NCBI GenBank assembly: GCA_958450325.1
Contig: OY288254.1
Coordinates: forward strand, 35,411,577-35,475,576
DNA: 64,000 nucleotides
Reading direction: 5' to 3'
Source of the DNA: Agrostemma githago
Lineage: Eukaryota; Streptophyta; Magnoliopsida; Caryophyllales; Caryophyllaceae
Shown here: positions 34,221-46,489 of the stretch, in pieces
How the letters are laid out: each line of letters begins with the position of its first letter
Position numbering within the stretch: the first letter of the stretch is position 1
Notes under the pieces: generated by a model
Database searches by the model: none
What the model saw: the letters and a program-made list of their open reading frames with translations, nothing else
Told to the model about the DNA's origin: nothing
Position numbers and translations under genes: made by a program

Positions 34221-35976
34221 CAATATTCTATCGTAGTTAGTTTTATTTTCATAGTTTTTCGAAAAAACCTTTAAAAATCCTAAAAATTTGAAAAATTTTC
34301 ACAAAAATCAAAAAGATTTTCTCTTTTGTGTTTTCATTTTGTGTCTTTGTGTCGTACATTTGTTTTGTGTGCGTGTTTTGCCTCCCTTTGTTCTTATAGG
34401 TTGCTTTAATCGCCAATGACTTTGGAAAGCTCTAAAGACTTCCGGTAACACCTTATCCCTTTTTCTCCTTTATTCCTTGTGATGTTTGGAGAAGGTTGTG
34501 TTGAGGTGTGCTCGGGTGGAGCTTTGTGCATAATGGTGGATGATTTGGTGGCTTGTATGGAATATAGGGGTGGTGGTTGTTTTGTCTATGTGTTTTGTTT
34601 TGCCTTGTTTTGTTTTTGTTGCTTTTGTTCATTTTCCTTTTGTTTTCGTCATGTCTTCATTTTGTGTTGTGTTGTGTGTAAATGGTTTTCGAAAACCCGG
34701 TTTAGAGGCTAGTGTGTGAGTGTGTACTTTCCCTTTTTAGTAGTGTAAATCGAGTCTTGGACTTTAGCCTAGTAGAATGACCCTAAATCAATGAATTCGT
34801 TGGTCCTTTACCTCGACTCCACCTAGCTTACTAGAAATTTACTACGGGATTTGCACTTTTGACCATTATGACCACCCACGGTGTGAAAAGGCCTTGGTTA
34901 CCGAGTCTCGTCCCCTAGGTGACCGTGTTTAGGGTTGTTTGATTAGTCCAAGTTCTCCCCTTTTTTGTGAGTATGAAAGGAAGACGTCGTCCCGACATAC
35001 CCATTACCCTACCTCCTACGCATATCCACACAATAAACTGCGATTTGTTGAGTTCTCTCTTTCTCATCACCCAAAGAATTGCCAAAAATGCCAAATCTTG
35101 CCAAAAAGGGCAAAGAAAAGAAAAGAAAAAAAATAAAAAAAAATAAAAAAAATGAAAGAAAGAAAAGAATGAAGAAAAAGAAAAGGCACAAAAGCCAAAA
35201 AGAAAATGGAAAAGAAGAAAAAGAAATGGCATGGAAACAAACAAATCAAAACGTCGAAGTGAAAGAAAATGCCAAAAGAAAACCCGTCTCACAAAAAGAA
35301 ATCCCCACAAAAATAAGCCTTTTTCCGACTTTTGCCGTGAAGAGCCTACCAAAGGACTGAGTCCCGAGGAAGGATGATAGCGGCATTAGTCGGTCTTCCC
35401 TCATTTTGCATGTTTTCCACCTTTTTACTTTGACTAGTTAGGCGGTTTTAGACACGGGACGACCCTCTCGGCTCACGCTAAAGGGGGCGGGGTCTCACTT
35501 ACCTACATTGTCGACTAACACCGTGGTTCTTCACTTTCCACTCCGCCGATCGTCCCGTAGTACGTTTTTAGAAAGTTAGGAGGACCTAGGTAAGTTACCA
35601 ACGTTTTTGTTGCTGTATCGTCATACTATTAGGGTTTAGTCCATCTTGGTTTGTATTGCTAGCTTGGGAACGTTGTCGCTTACCTCGAGTCCTAAACCGG
35701 TGTTTCATTCACCGCTTTTAGAGGGAAGCAGTATTTCTTTTGTTTCGGGTGCAACCGATTATGTGTTTGTTTGTGTGTTTGTTTGTTTATGTGTTTTTGT
35801 GTCCGGTTGCATCCACAGTTTTGTCGCAAGACCCAACTTGCCTTGCGGAGTGCACTTTTCCTCTAAGTGCACTCGCGTGAGTTGAAGGGGCGTAGGGTGC
35901 GCTAATACCCATTCGGCTAGTTTAGTAGTTAGTATGTGCTTACTCGAGGGCGAGTAAGGGTTAAGTGTGGGGGAGT

Positions 35977-37560
35977 TGATAAGTGTCATTTCTAGTGCCT
36001 ATTTCGTAGTGTTTTGGTCCCATTTTCCTTGTGGAATCGCTCCTTGGGAGCGATTCATGGGCTTCTTATGCTTCCTTTAGTCTATTTCAGGTTCCCGAGC
36101 CCGATTTGGAAGAGTTGGAGTGATTCCGACTCAATACATACACATTTTGGAGCCAACGAGATAAAGGAACGATGACTCGAGACCTTGGAATCGACCCCGA
36201 GACCTTGGTTCCCAATCCCGAGCCTCCGAGACCCGATCCCGAGTCCCGAGAGTCGACGAGAAGCCCATAAGATACAAGGAGGGACCCTAGAGCTCTTATT
36301 GAAGGGATACAAGACCCTTCCCGGTCGGGATAATAGCCTTCCCGATCGGGAAGGGAGGCACATTTAGAAGCGCCACTGTGGGTCCTTCCCGGTCGGGTTG
36401 AGCCCTTCCCGATCGGGATGGCAGAACCCTTCCCGATCGGGATGATCCGTCCCGGTCGGGATGGGCTACAGCTCACCCGCTTTTCTTCTCCTTCATTCTT
36501 GTACCCATATATATATACTCCCTTCTTGTAATTTTAAGACATCTTATCTTACCCTAGATTAGTTTAAGCCTCCATTAGCATCTAAAACCCTAGATTCACT
36601 CTCACTCATTAGTTTTAATCTCTCTTTAATTATTAGTTAATTATTGTAATTAATTCTTGTATTAAGAGGATACTTGAAGAATTCTCCAAGATTGACAACC
36701 TTGGGTTTTATTTGGAGTTTTATTTATACAAGTTTGCATCTTTTCATCTTCCTAGTGTTGGTATAACATTTCTTACTCTTGTTCTTAGTTATTTAATCTT
36801 GTTTCCATCTTTTTATATTGTTGTTGTTGTTAGTTGTTCATAATGAATGTTTTGATGTTTAGTTTGTTTTCTCTTGTTATTGTTATGGGTAATTTGATAA
36901 TGAGTGAGTAGTAATCTTGTGGGGTTCGTAGGGGGATTAGGGGTAGATTATGGATGATTAGGGTTGATTAAGGGGAAAAGGTTATATCTTTGTTGTTAGT
37001 CACATTGTAGGCACTCTATGTGTTTGTTGATATGCTTGTGTGAGTTGTAGTGGCCATGCTTCCCATACTAGTGTTCATCTTCTCATTGATTGCTTATTTT
37101 GTGGAAATGTTGAGAATAGTTTAGTCGCGAGAGCGCGGACTAGGGTCTAAGTTGCGAGAGCCCGGACCCACCTTGACATCGGTCTAAGTTGCGAGAGCCC
37201 GGACCGACTCTAGCGATTAGGAGACACCTATACCCTTGATCACCCCAATTACCCTTCTACCTCTATGAACCCGACCTACCCCACTTCCTTCCATATTTGT
37301 GTTAATCCTCTTAGTTAGCCATCGTTCTTTTAGTTTATTTAGTAGTTCGTTCATTAGCTTAGTCATATCTCTTCTCCTTTATCATAATTTTCCTTTTCAT
37401 CTTCTTTGTATTTGTTTGGTAATCTAGTTTCGTTGTAGGCCAACCTAGTCTAAACCTTGATATACCGTCCTCGTGGATACGATCCCGACTTGCCCTAGCT
37501 ACCCACTAGGTTAGTCGGTCTTTTATTGTTGGCTAGGGACGTGACGAATCCCTACCATCA
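35977..37560 (+). mobile_element. 3' LTR of element B
   Basis: TGATAAGTGTCATT to CCTACCATCA; pairs with 23642-25219. The palindrome array is 36319-36461, with TATATATATA about 50 bp further on. It is followed directly by the remainder of element A. Confidence 0.9.
36319..36461. promoter_or_regulatory. Phased palindrome array, 2+4 layout (B 3' LTR)
   Basis: The 12-mers start at 36319, 36340, 36387, 36407, 36431 and 36450. Spacings 21, 47, 20, 24 and 19 are identical to those in the 5' LTR. Confidence 0.7.
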
Positions 37561-39262
37561 AAAATCCCTAAAAATTTGAAAAAATTTCATAAAACTCAAA
37601 AAGATTTTTCCTTTGTGTCTTTTCCTTTTGTGTCGTTGTGTCGTATATTTGTTGTGTTGTGCGTGTTTTGCCTCCCTTTTTCCTTGTAGGCCGCTTAGTC
37701 ACCGTTAACTTTGGAGGGCTTTCAAGACATCTGGTAACATCTTTTTATCCCTTTTTCCTCTTTATCTCTTGTGGAGTTTGGAGGAGACTTTGTGATGATG
37801 TGTGCTCGGGTGGAGCTTTGTAGAGTTTGAGGTTGACTTGGTGGCTTGTTTGGGAGTTCGGGGTGGTGATTGTTTATTTTGTGTGTTTGTTTGTTTGTTT
37901 GTTTTGTTTTGTTTTGTTGTGTTTGCCTTTTCTCCTTTCGTTTTTGTTGTGTGTTTGTTTTGTCTTGTTTAGTTGTGTCTAGTGTGTAATAAAAGGTTTT
38001 CGAAAACCCGATTTTGAGGCTAGTGCGCCAGTGTCTACTTTCCCTTTCTAGTGATGTGAATCGAGTCTTGGACTTTAGTCTAGTAGAATGGCCCTAAATC
38101 AATAGTTTCGTTGGTCCTTTACATTGAGTCCACCTAGTTTACTAGGGATTTACTACGGGATTTGCATTTTGACCATTATGACCACCCACGGTGTGAAAAG
38201 GCCTTGGTTGACGAGTCCCGTCCCTTAGGTGACCGTGTTCGAAATTTCTTTGACTAGTCCAAGTTTCTCCCTTTTTGTGGGTTTGAAGGGAAGGGCCCGT
38301 CCCAACTTACCCATTTCCCTACCTCATACACATTTCCACAAATAATTTGCAAAATTGTTGAAATTCTCACTTGGTTGCAAGAAATGCCTACAATACAAGT
38401 TATATCAAAAAGGAAAACCAAGTCAAAAGAAAGAAAAAGAAAAAGAAAAGGCACAACAAATGAAAAACAAAATACAAAAGAAGAAAAACAAATGGCATAG
38501 AAACTCAAAAGTCAAATGCAAAAGAAAAATGCCAAAAAGAAAACCATCTCACAAAAAGATTCTCAACCACTCAAAATAAGCCTTTTTCCGATCGTTACCG
38601 TAAGGAGCCTACCAAAGGACCGAGTCCCTAGGAAGGATGATAGCGGTAATGATCGTTCTTCCCTCATTTTGCAAGCATATTCCACCTTTTTACTTGGACT
38701 AGTTGGGCGGTTTTGAGCATGGGACGACTCTCTTGGCTCATCGCTAAAGGGGGCGGGGTTTCACTTACCTACAATATCGACTAACACCGTGGTTCATCCT
38801 TTTTCCATCCCGCCGATCGTCCCGTAGTACGTTCTTAGAAGGTTAGGAGGAACCTAGGTAAGTTACCAACGTTTTTATTGCTTTGTTGTCATACTATTAG
38901 GGTTTAGTTCATATCGGTTTGTATTATTAGTTCGGGAACGTTGTCACTTGCCTTGAGTCCTTAACCGGTGCATCTTTCACCGCTTTGTAGAGGGAAGCGG
39001 TATTTGTTTCTTTTTGGGTTCAACCGATTGCTTGTTTGTTTGTATGTTTGCTTGTTTGTGTGTTTTTGTGTCCGGTTGCATCCACAGTTTTGTCGCAAGA
39101 CCCCACTTGCCTTACGGAGAGCACTTTTCCTCTAAGTGTTCTTGCGTGAGTTGAAAAGGCGTAGGTTGCGCTAATACCCGCTCGGTTAGTAGTCTAGTTT
39201 CATTTAGTTTTTAGTTAGTTTGTGCTTACTCGAGGGCGAGTAAGGTTTAAGTGTGGGGGAGT
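37561..39262 (+). other. 3' noncoding region of element A (after the B insertion)
   Basis: It continues the sequence cut at 23641. No gene. It has an A-rich purine tract (about 38405-38535), hairpin arms near 39021-39028 and 39073-39080, a hairpin 39117-39126 with 39134-39143, and the PPT 39251-39261. Confidence 0.75.
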
Positions 39263-40831
39263 TGATAAGTGTAGTTTGTAGTGCCTATTTATTGTGTTTG
39301 GTCCCGGTTTCTCTTGTGGAATCGCTCTTTGGAGCGGTTTTCGAGGCTACTTACGCTTCTTCTAGCTTGTTTTAGGTTCCTAAGATCGATATTGGAGAAA
39401 GGGAACGATTCCAACTCGTTTCTGACACATTTGGATCCAACAAAGAGAAGCAATGATCACTCGGTGGCTTCGACTCGATCCCAAGACCTTGGGACCAATT
39501 CCCGAGCCCCTTAAACTCTATCCCGAGCACCGAAAATCGATGAGAAGCCTATGAAGAGCAAATAGGGACCTTTATGATCATATTGGAGGCCTACAAGACC
39601 CTTCCCGGGCGGGAAGAGGAGCCTTCCCAGTCAGGAAGGAGTGCAAAGCAAAGACGGCTTCTGGAGTGTCATCCCGACCGGGACCAAGGTCATCCCGGTC
39701 GGGACCATCTCGTCCCGGTCAGGACCATCACCATCCCGACCGGGATGGAGCAGCTGTAACCCGCGCTTCCTTTTTTCTTCTCCTTTGCTCTTGGAACCTT
39801 ATAAATACCCTCACTTTGTATTGTTTAAGCACTTTTCAATCCTTGACATTACCCACTAAACCCTAGACTACTTTAGGTTAGATTTGCTTAGATTAGTTTA
39901 GATTAGTCTTTAATTACTCCTTAATCTTAGTTTAATCTTTGTATTATTGGAATTCTTGAAGATCTCTACCAAGATTGACAACCTTGATGGATGTTTGGGT
40001 TTTCTTCTATGCAAGTGTTCATTTTTTCTTCTCTTGATTAGTTGGTATAATCTTTCTTCTCCCTTTACTCTTAATCTTTCTTTGTTATTTAAGTTTTCAT
40101 ATTTGTTCATAGTTCATTGTTATTGCTAGTTTAATTTTCATAATGAATGTTATGGATATGTTGATGTTTCCTCTTGTTTTGGTTAGTGTTAGTTTAGATA
40201 TGATTGAGTAGACTCTTGTGGGGTTAGTAAGAGGATTATGTGTTGATTATGGGTGATTAGGGTTGATTGTGGGTAAAGGTTGAATCTTTGTTGCTAGTCA
40301 CTCATTCTTGCATACCATGTTGATGAAATGATTGTTAGAGTAATAGTTGCAAATACTTCTCTTGCTTGTTTCCTCCTTCTCATTGTTTGGTTGATTGGTG
40401 ATTGAATCCTCTTGTTTAAAGTAGCATCTTGCATGAGTATTCGGGTTTGTCTTTGATGCGAGAGCGCGGACCGACCTTAGTGACAAGGTGAAACCTACAC
40501 CCTTGATTACCCGACTATCCTACTACACTTATGAACCCGATCTAACACTACTCTTTTTCTATTATTTTCTTCATCATCTTAGTCATTGTTTCTCTAGTTA
40601 GTTGAATCTTTTAGCTTTAGTTGTCATACTTAGTTTACTCTTAGTCATAGGCTTCTCCCCTTCTTAGTTTTAGCCTAGTTTAGCTTGTTGACCTAGTCTT
40701 GTATTTGGGTGACCTTAGTCTAGACACCTCTTTCCGTCCCCGTGGATTCGACCCGACTTGCCCTAGCTACCCAGTTAGGATTAGTTGGTTTTACTTGATT
40801 GGTAGGATTGACGGCAAAATCCTTCCCATCA
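39263..40831 (+). mobile_element. 3' LTR of element A (second LTR subfamily)
   Basis: TGATAAGTGTAG to TTCCCATCA. TATAAATA at 39800-39807. It differs from the 5' LTR at 14844 in length and palindrome core, but its last 400 bp match the appended 3' part of that LTR (16487-16896). Downstream sequence is unrelated to Athila. Confidence 0.87.
39603..39745. promoter_or_regulatory. Phased palindrome array, 2+4 layout (A 3' LTR)
   Basis: The 12-mers start at 39603, 39625, 39672, 39693, 39713 and 39734, with core TCCCGRYCGGGA. Spacings are 22, 47, 21, 20 and 21 bp. The TATA box is 55 bp downstream. Confidence 0.7.
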
Positions 40832-41266
40832 CACACTAAATAGACCCGAGTAATTCCGAGATCCGTTCTCAAACTATCTATGCATCGAGTCCCGTTTATT
40901 GTATACTCCGAGTGTGCAACTCCTCACGATGTGATTTACTTACATTCGCATTTACAGTTTTTCGTATGATTTATTGCTCATTATGACCTTATAATCGCAT
41001 GCTAAATCACCAAACACGGAGTTCAAAACCTAAAAAACTAAAACTGAACAAAGTAATGGTCGGGCTCCGTATTAGTCCCGGTACTCGCCTTATTAGGTTC
41101 GACGCATCTCTATTAATACCGAGCCGACGCAGCTTAAGCAGAATACCAGGTAAGGTATACCACGAGAATGACTAATATCCGTATTATCGCGTTAAAACTG
41201 ATTTGCTAATACGTATACGACTAGTACTCTCTACTCTCCTACGTGCATTTTTTCATGGCCTGCTTG
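40832..41266. other. Unassigned sequence, left flank of the Ogre-type element
   Basis: I recognise no gene or element. It ends GCTTG, the target duplication of the element that follows, so it was once contiguous with 51133 onward. Confidence 0.5.
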
Positions 41267-41636
41267 TGTAGACACCCACATTTTGACTGCCAGGTGTCTA
41301 TGGTAGTTTCCAAAAAACACCCGATGATGATCGGACGCTAACGTGTTTCTACGCGCTCGTATATGGGCTCAAAATCATTAGTTGCAGGCTAATGCACTTA
41401 CGGAGTACAAATCTCACAAAAAAGACCTCAAATTCAGGCCGAGTGGGTCATTTCCAATCAAACCAGACTAATTTGAGTCAAAACCGACACTGGAAATAAA
41501 ACCGACTTTTAGCGATTGGGTCAACCCCGGTCAAAGTCGTTTTCGAGACATAGAAAACAGCCACACAAACATAAAAAAATTCCAACTCAAAAGCAAAACC
41601 CACAAGATATCCAATTCAAGGTCCAAAGCCCGGACC

Positions 41637-41758
41637 ACTCGATCCAGCTGAACCCACTCGGTCGAGTGTCAGCTCCACTCGATCGAGTGGCCTTCATTCA
41701 GGCCCGATTGCAGGCACACTGGGCCACTCGACCAAGTCAGCCAGTTACTCGGTCGAGT
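41637..41758. promoter_or_regulatory. Phased palindrome array, 3+2 layout (Ogre 5' LTR, TATA-proximal)
   Basis: The 12-mers start at 41637 (degenerate), 41656, 41677, 41726 and 41747, with core ACTCGRYCGAGT. Spacings are 19, 21, 49 and 21 bp. Confidence 0.7.
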
Positions 41759-42771
41759 AACCCTAGCCGGGGGTCCATAGCAAAGCCTATATAAACACCC
41801 CCATGCACAACCTTTCACACGACTTTGGATCAACTTTTTCGAAACCCTAATCAAACCCTAATGCTACACTAGCAAACCTTAAACCTAGCTTTAGGAATCA
41901 AAACCCTAACCACCACAACTTAGCCTACATAATCGATACTCCCGTGCTAGCCGCCACTACGAGTCCCGTCCGAGCATAAGAAACATGTAGGTTGAGGGTG
42001 CAAAAACCCCGTTTCTTCTCCTTTCTCGTCTTCCTCGCGTTATTTGTCGTCTTTGTCGTCGTTTTTTTTATTTTGTTCGCGACATAATATCGTTAATATC
42101 GCTAGTATTAAGACACTAAAATACTTGTGAATTTGTGTTGAGTGTGAGGGATGTCGGAATAAGAAAACCCGAATATACTAGTGTATTGCACACAGCGTTG
42201 ACGGTCGCTTATCCCGACACCCCGATCACTTGATTATTGAAACAAGTCAATTTAAACAATAATTTTTATTTTATCCGCATTGCTATCTTAATTGCACATC
42301 TCATCGATTTTCTAAAAGCTATTTTCAAAACGTACCTTTTTTTTAAGGGTCGAAACCCGTTGACGCGGATCCGACATCATATAATCCCTAGGAATTCATT
42401 ACGATGTCGGAAAAGCCGAGGGAATCAAGTCGAGTCTAATGATTTAGTCAAATAAATAAATTAACATAATTTTCGTTGATGCTAATATAGATGTCCTCGT
42501 ATTCAATCGAATTAATTACGACATCAATAAACGCGGAGAAAATTTATATTGTGCTAGTTAATTTACAACGACTTATAGCATTTATATTCAAATTTCACTC
42601 TAGTATTCGATACTGCTTCAATAAGCGGATATCGGGCACGACGAGAATCATAGATATAAATTGGACATAAATTATACAATATTTATGCCCAATTCATCGA
42701 ATCATCAAAATCAAAAGCAATTTCGAAACCGATAACGAGTTGCAAAACGAACCCTGGTTCGTACAGGGGGC

Positions 42772-42987
42772 ACTGATCGAGTGCCTAGCCCACTCGATCG
42801 AGTGCCACCCCAAAAACAAGACAGAACGATTCTATGACAACCACTCGGTCGAGTCCCGTCATGACTCGATCGAGTGGCCGCGTACTCGGCCGAGTTCCCG
42901 CATACTCGGTCGACTGCCGTCACGAAATCTGGACAGAAGCCTTTCTAGCGGTCCACTCGGTCGAGTCTCGCAATGACTCGGTCGAGT
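42772..42987. promoter_or_regulatory. Phased palindrome array, 2+4+2 layout (Ogre 5' LTR, central)
   Basis: The 12-mers start at 42772 (one base short), 42792, 42843, 42864, 42884, 42904, 42955 and 42976. Spacings are 20, 51, 21, 20, 20, 51 and 21 bp. Confidence 0.72.
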
Positions 42988-43775
42988 GGCCCCCTTATCA
43001 CGTCATACCGTGAATCTTACATCCTTTTTCTAGTCTCGATAATGTCTTTTTGTGACTTAGGTCAACACGTGTCAATTAATCATGTGGAATATCCTTTTTC
43101 AAAAACCATATGGCATCTTATTTACATCATTCTATATTTACGCAAACCGTTAATATCGTTATACCGTTACTAACTGTTTGTTCTTTTGTCAATTTAATTC
43201 TCGTTTATTTTATTGTACTAAAATGAACCCGCATGCTAAAATACAACTTTGACGTTAATTTTAGCTGCATTAAATTGACATAGAAACCCATTCAAATCCT
43301 CACATGCTTAGGGAAAACAATGTTTGCATAAGCATTTTCATCGTTCAACTAAGGCGCGTATTCAAAAATAATTCGATATCTTAGTAGAGGCCGCTAATGT
43401 GCGGGCGGGGTTGGGTGTCCTTTGTGGGCTTCCCAACACGTACCTTCACCCCTTACTCAGAACCTCGGTTTCCGGATGCCCGAAACCGTTGGCGCACGAG
43501 AGTCATTCAATACACGATAATCGGTAGTGACGGTATCGGTATCGTAATGCAAAGGGACGAGCCCAATAAACTCTGACATCGGAAATGGGCTGTATTTTGT
43601 ATACGGCCCACTACGACATAGAGTGGGTTCGAACGGGTCCGAACTCCCACAAAGTTCGGTGGCGACTCCACTTCGATTTAAATCTCAATTCGATCCATTC
43701 TCATATGGAGATTCATTCGCCTACCTAAACCCGCGCGTGGCCGCGTCGGGGTGGACCTATGTCATGTCCACAATT

Positions 43776-43793
43776 TGGCGACTCCGCTGGGGA
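43776..43793 (+). other. Primer-binding site, tRNA-Arg type
   Basis: TGGCGACTCCGCTGGGGA is complementary to a plant tRNA-Arg 3' end, three bases after the LTR. Confidence 0.88.
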
Positions 43794-45178
43794 TTAACTG
43801 ATGCGTGACTTACCATCGGCATTCTCAGGGTAAGACTCGAATAGAAATCGTTTGACTAGTACAATACACGTTTTAGTTTTACGGTTCATGCATAACCCAT
43901 TTTTTCCCGGGCCGGTACTGGTGACCGACGTCCCACTATACCGTTGATGTACTCCAATATGGATATGTCAAAAGGTGTCCATAGTCGATTCGAGTGGGTT
44001 TCGCGGCATGTTCTAAGCTCAACTCGACTTAGAAATTCCGTCCCGATCAACGTCTAGACTATGTACACTGGTATAGACCCTCTATAGACCGACCGAGACT
44101 TAGTGTAAAACATACATAGCGTCGTTATAATGCTTGCGTGACTATGTGCTACCTGGTTTCCGAGTCGTTTTCAAAAACCATCTTTTTTCAAAAGATTGCA
44201 TCTTTTTTTTCAAACTATCCAATTTCAAAACCCGGGACGTATACCGAATTTAGGATTACTCAAAACATCCTATTTTTAGCCGGTATTCTGCCCATTTCAA
44301 AACTCGAAAATATTTTCGAACTCTCAAAACCGAGGCCCGGTACACTTTCCGATTTTCCCGAAAAAATCGAGCCCTTCTCCGAGTTTACTCGGATTTTCCA
44401 AAAGCAATCCATTTTCAAAACTTTCTCTTAGGACTTCCCGTACTTAGCAGTGTCGGGTCGTGTCTTAAGTCGTCGAGGTCTTTAGTGTCGAAACTCCATC
44501 GATCTTACATCACGAGTTTCTTCCCTATCCCAGTCCGCCTTATTAGACTAAGGCAAGGCCCACCTACGTAGGACATACTCCTACAAAGGAGGGCCCGTCC
44601 ACACATTCAAGTCTAAAAGTCTAGAAATGTCTCACATGGACCTTCCTTCGAACAGGACTCGGCCCACATGCCGAATTCTAAGGGAGGCCCACCTTTCACA
44701 AGTCACCCGTCTAGGTGTCTTTTCCGAGTCAACCTTTTACAAGGCATAGACCTATAACAAAAGGTTCGTGGTCCTTACGTCTAAGGGTCACTCGTCCAAC
44801 ACTCGAGTATTAACAAAATCTTCAATCCCACTTGGGGGCTACCCTTCAGCAGGGTAATCAATCACGGTTGCTCTAAGGGTCATGTCGTACACGTGTCTCA
44901 CGTACCCCACTTTCGAGTCACTTAGATGTCACACTATCTGAGTCCTATCAAAGTCCTTTGTCTCACCTGGGGGGCTATTCTCCGACGGAGCGATTAATCA
45001 CAGTCACTCCGAGAATCGCACCCTACACATTTATCTTAGAGAGTCTAACCCAAGTCAAACCGGAGTCGTCTCTCCTCCCGCGCTATTTCCTATGCCTTGG
45101 TGTACTTGAGTTCCGAAGCAACTTTTCTGATTACGCGGTGTTCTTACAGAGAGGCCACCGTAAACCAGACACCAGAAA
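43794..45178 (+). other. 5' leader of Ogre-type element
   Basis: About 1.4 kb with no credible ORF; the additional ORF1 found upstream of gag in full Ogre elements is not evident. Confidence 0.5.
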
Positions 45179-46009
45179 ATGCAAGGAACTTTGGACGAAC
45201 TGAAGGCCGCGCTGGCCAAGATCGAGGCCTAATTAACGGCCATCAGGGCCGACCAAGCAACCCTTGCCACCCGCCTAAGTGCCGTGGAGAAAGGGACCCC
45301 TGTTGCTGGATCTGAGCCCACTGGGCCCATAGCTGAACTAACCAGCATTGTTCGCAAGCTCGAAGAACAGGTCCACTTGTCAACAAGCAACTCGATCCAT
45401 ACGGAGAATGCTCGTTCCTACTCGCCTCTGAATGACGAGCTACCTGCTAACCTCAACCTTACGGGCATACCGATGTTTGAGGGTACTGAAGACCCGGTTC
45501 ATCACATTCGAGCTTTCAAAGAATTCATGGCTATCAAGAGGGTGAAATCCACCATGTTCAAGCACTTGTTCGCTTCCTCCCTTGAAAAGCATCCAAAAGC
45601 CTGGTACTACAGGCTCGATTCCAAGAAATACAAGACTTGGGACGATGTGGCTACTGAATTTGCTCGGAATTACGCTGATAATACCGAGATCCAGACTACA
45701 ATGCGTACTCTGGAAGTAATGGCCCAAGAGCCCAAATAAGGGTTCACCAAATATCTCCAAAGATGGCGGGCCGAAAGTGTGAAGTTGGTAGACAAGCCCA
45801 ACGAGAAGATACTAGTGGAGGCATTCATTAACAACCTCCTACCTTCCTACCGCATCCATCTTAGGTATGCCGGCATTTCAAACTTTGCGGTGCTTACCGA
45901 AATGGGCATTAGGATTGAAGACGATCTTCGACATAATAAAGATCTGGGTGAAACTTCTACTAAAGGCTATACTGGACATCAACTCGAGTCCTTAGAAGCC
46001 GACGACTAA
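45179..46009 (+). pseudogene. gag: Ogre/Tat-type gag (broken)
   Basis: The ATG at 45179 (MQGTLDELKAALAKIEA) opens a frame with TAA at 45230 and TAA at 45737, ending at 46009. The gag core reads MFEGTEDPVHHIRAFKEFMA, then SLEKHPKAWYYRLDSKKYKT and FARNYADNTEIQTTM. After the second stop it continues KYLQRWRAESVKLVDKP, AFINNLLPSYRIHLRYAG and EMGIRIEDDL, all typical of Ogre/Tat gag. It ends soon after the capsid-type domain, with no zinc knuckle and no protease, so it is truncated as well as interrupted. The leading coiled-coil-like segment (LTAIRADQATLATRLSAVEK) fits the family's N-terminus. Confidence 0.85.
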
Positions 46010-46489
46010 TGACGACATCATCCGAGAGTTCGGATTCGATTTGAGTCCGAGTCGAAGTCCGAGTCTAGGATGTACTATTTCTTTTGAAGTCAAAGTCAAA
46101 GTCAAAGTCAGAGTCAGAGTCAATTGTATTTTGTCCTCCTTTTCAAAATTCAATAAAATCAGCTTTCCTGTTTCTCATATATACTTTCCTTATGTGTTTC
46201 CGAGAACATGATGAACACCGTCATACACTGTGAGCACACGCAAGTGACTATTATAGGCACATCTATAATGACTGCAGGGAATCGAGGCCCGTGTTTTCCT
46301 TTACCTGTTCCATGTCTGACATAGAAAGCAACATAACTACCCGTAGCAGGGGCGGTGTCGAATCCTATAACAAATCTAGTTAGTCTCCTAGTTTGGGTTA
46401 AGGACGGGAGGCAAGCCCATTTCCCACAGTAAAACACCCCTCCAATAAGACTGACCAATCCCTACCTTAGGTGTTAGTTTGACCAACAA

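Larger units (their letters stand above)
32966..35976 (+). other. 3' noncoding region of element B
   Basis: About 3 kb without a credible gene. Contents in order: palindrome array 33258-33441, TATA-like TTTATGCC near 33500, internal hairpin and PPT 34181-34220, A-rich purine tract about 35095-35270, hairpin with arms 35750-35757 and 35804-35811, a perfect 10-bp hairpin near 35846-35872, a PPT-proximal hairpin near 35939-35958, and PPT GTGTGGGGGAG 35965-35975. Order and spacing parallel the A and A' 3' regions. Confidence 0.7.
23642..37560 (+). mobile_element. Athila-like element B, complete but interrupted by a CRM-like element
   Basis: The LTRs are 23642-25219 and 35977-37560, very similar by eye (a few per cent or less), unlike those of element A. 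The PBS is at 25223, gag at 25455-27421, protease resumes at 31705-32965, then about 3 kb of noncoding 3' region and the PPT 35965-35975. There is no RT, RNase H, integrase or env. Removal of the CRM insertion (27422-31704) restores the reading frame exactly. A non-autonomous gag-protease element inserted in element A. Confidence 0.88.
14844..40831 (+). mobile_element. Athila-like element A, composite, containing nested B and CRM elements
   Basis: Order: LTR 14844-16896, PBS 16900, gag-protease 19022-22287, 3' region 22288-23641 and 37561-39262 (split by B), LTR 39263-40831. The two LTRs differ strongly in length (2,053 and 1,569 bp) and in palindrome core, so they are not a simple pair from one insertion. 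No target duplication can be tested, because the left flank is another element's PPT. Confidence 0.78.
41267..43772 (+). mobile_element. 5' LTR of Ogre-type element
   Basis: TGTAGACACCC to CATGTCCACA. TATATAAAC near 41789 lies about 31 bp after the first palindrome array. A second, larger array lies at 42772-42987. Confidence 0.88.

Noticed and set aside
40832..41266. Continuation of element A beyond its 3' LTR
   Set aside because: It does not match any Athila-like internal sequence in the window, and its right edge is the GCTTG target site of the Ogre-type element.
42772..42987. CRISPR-like array of regularly spaced repeats
   Set aside because: The repeats are 12-bp palindromes with 8-9 bp spacers and about 50-bp gaps in a plant LTR; no cas genes and not a prokaryotic sequence.
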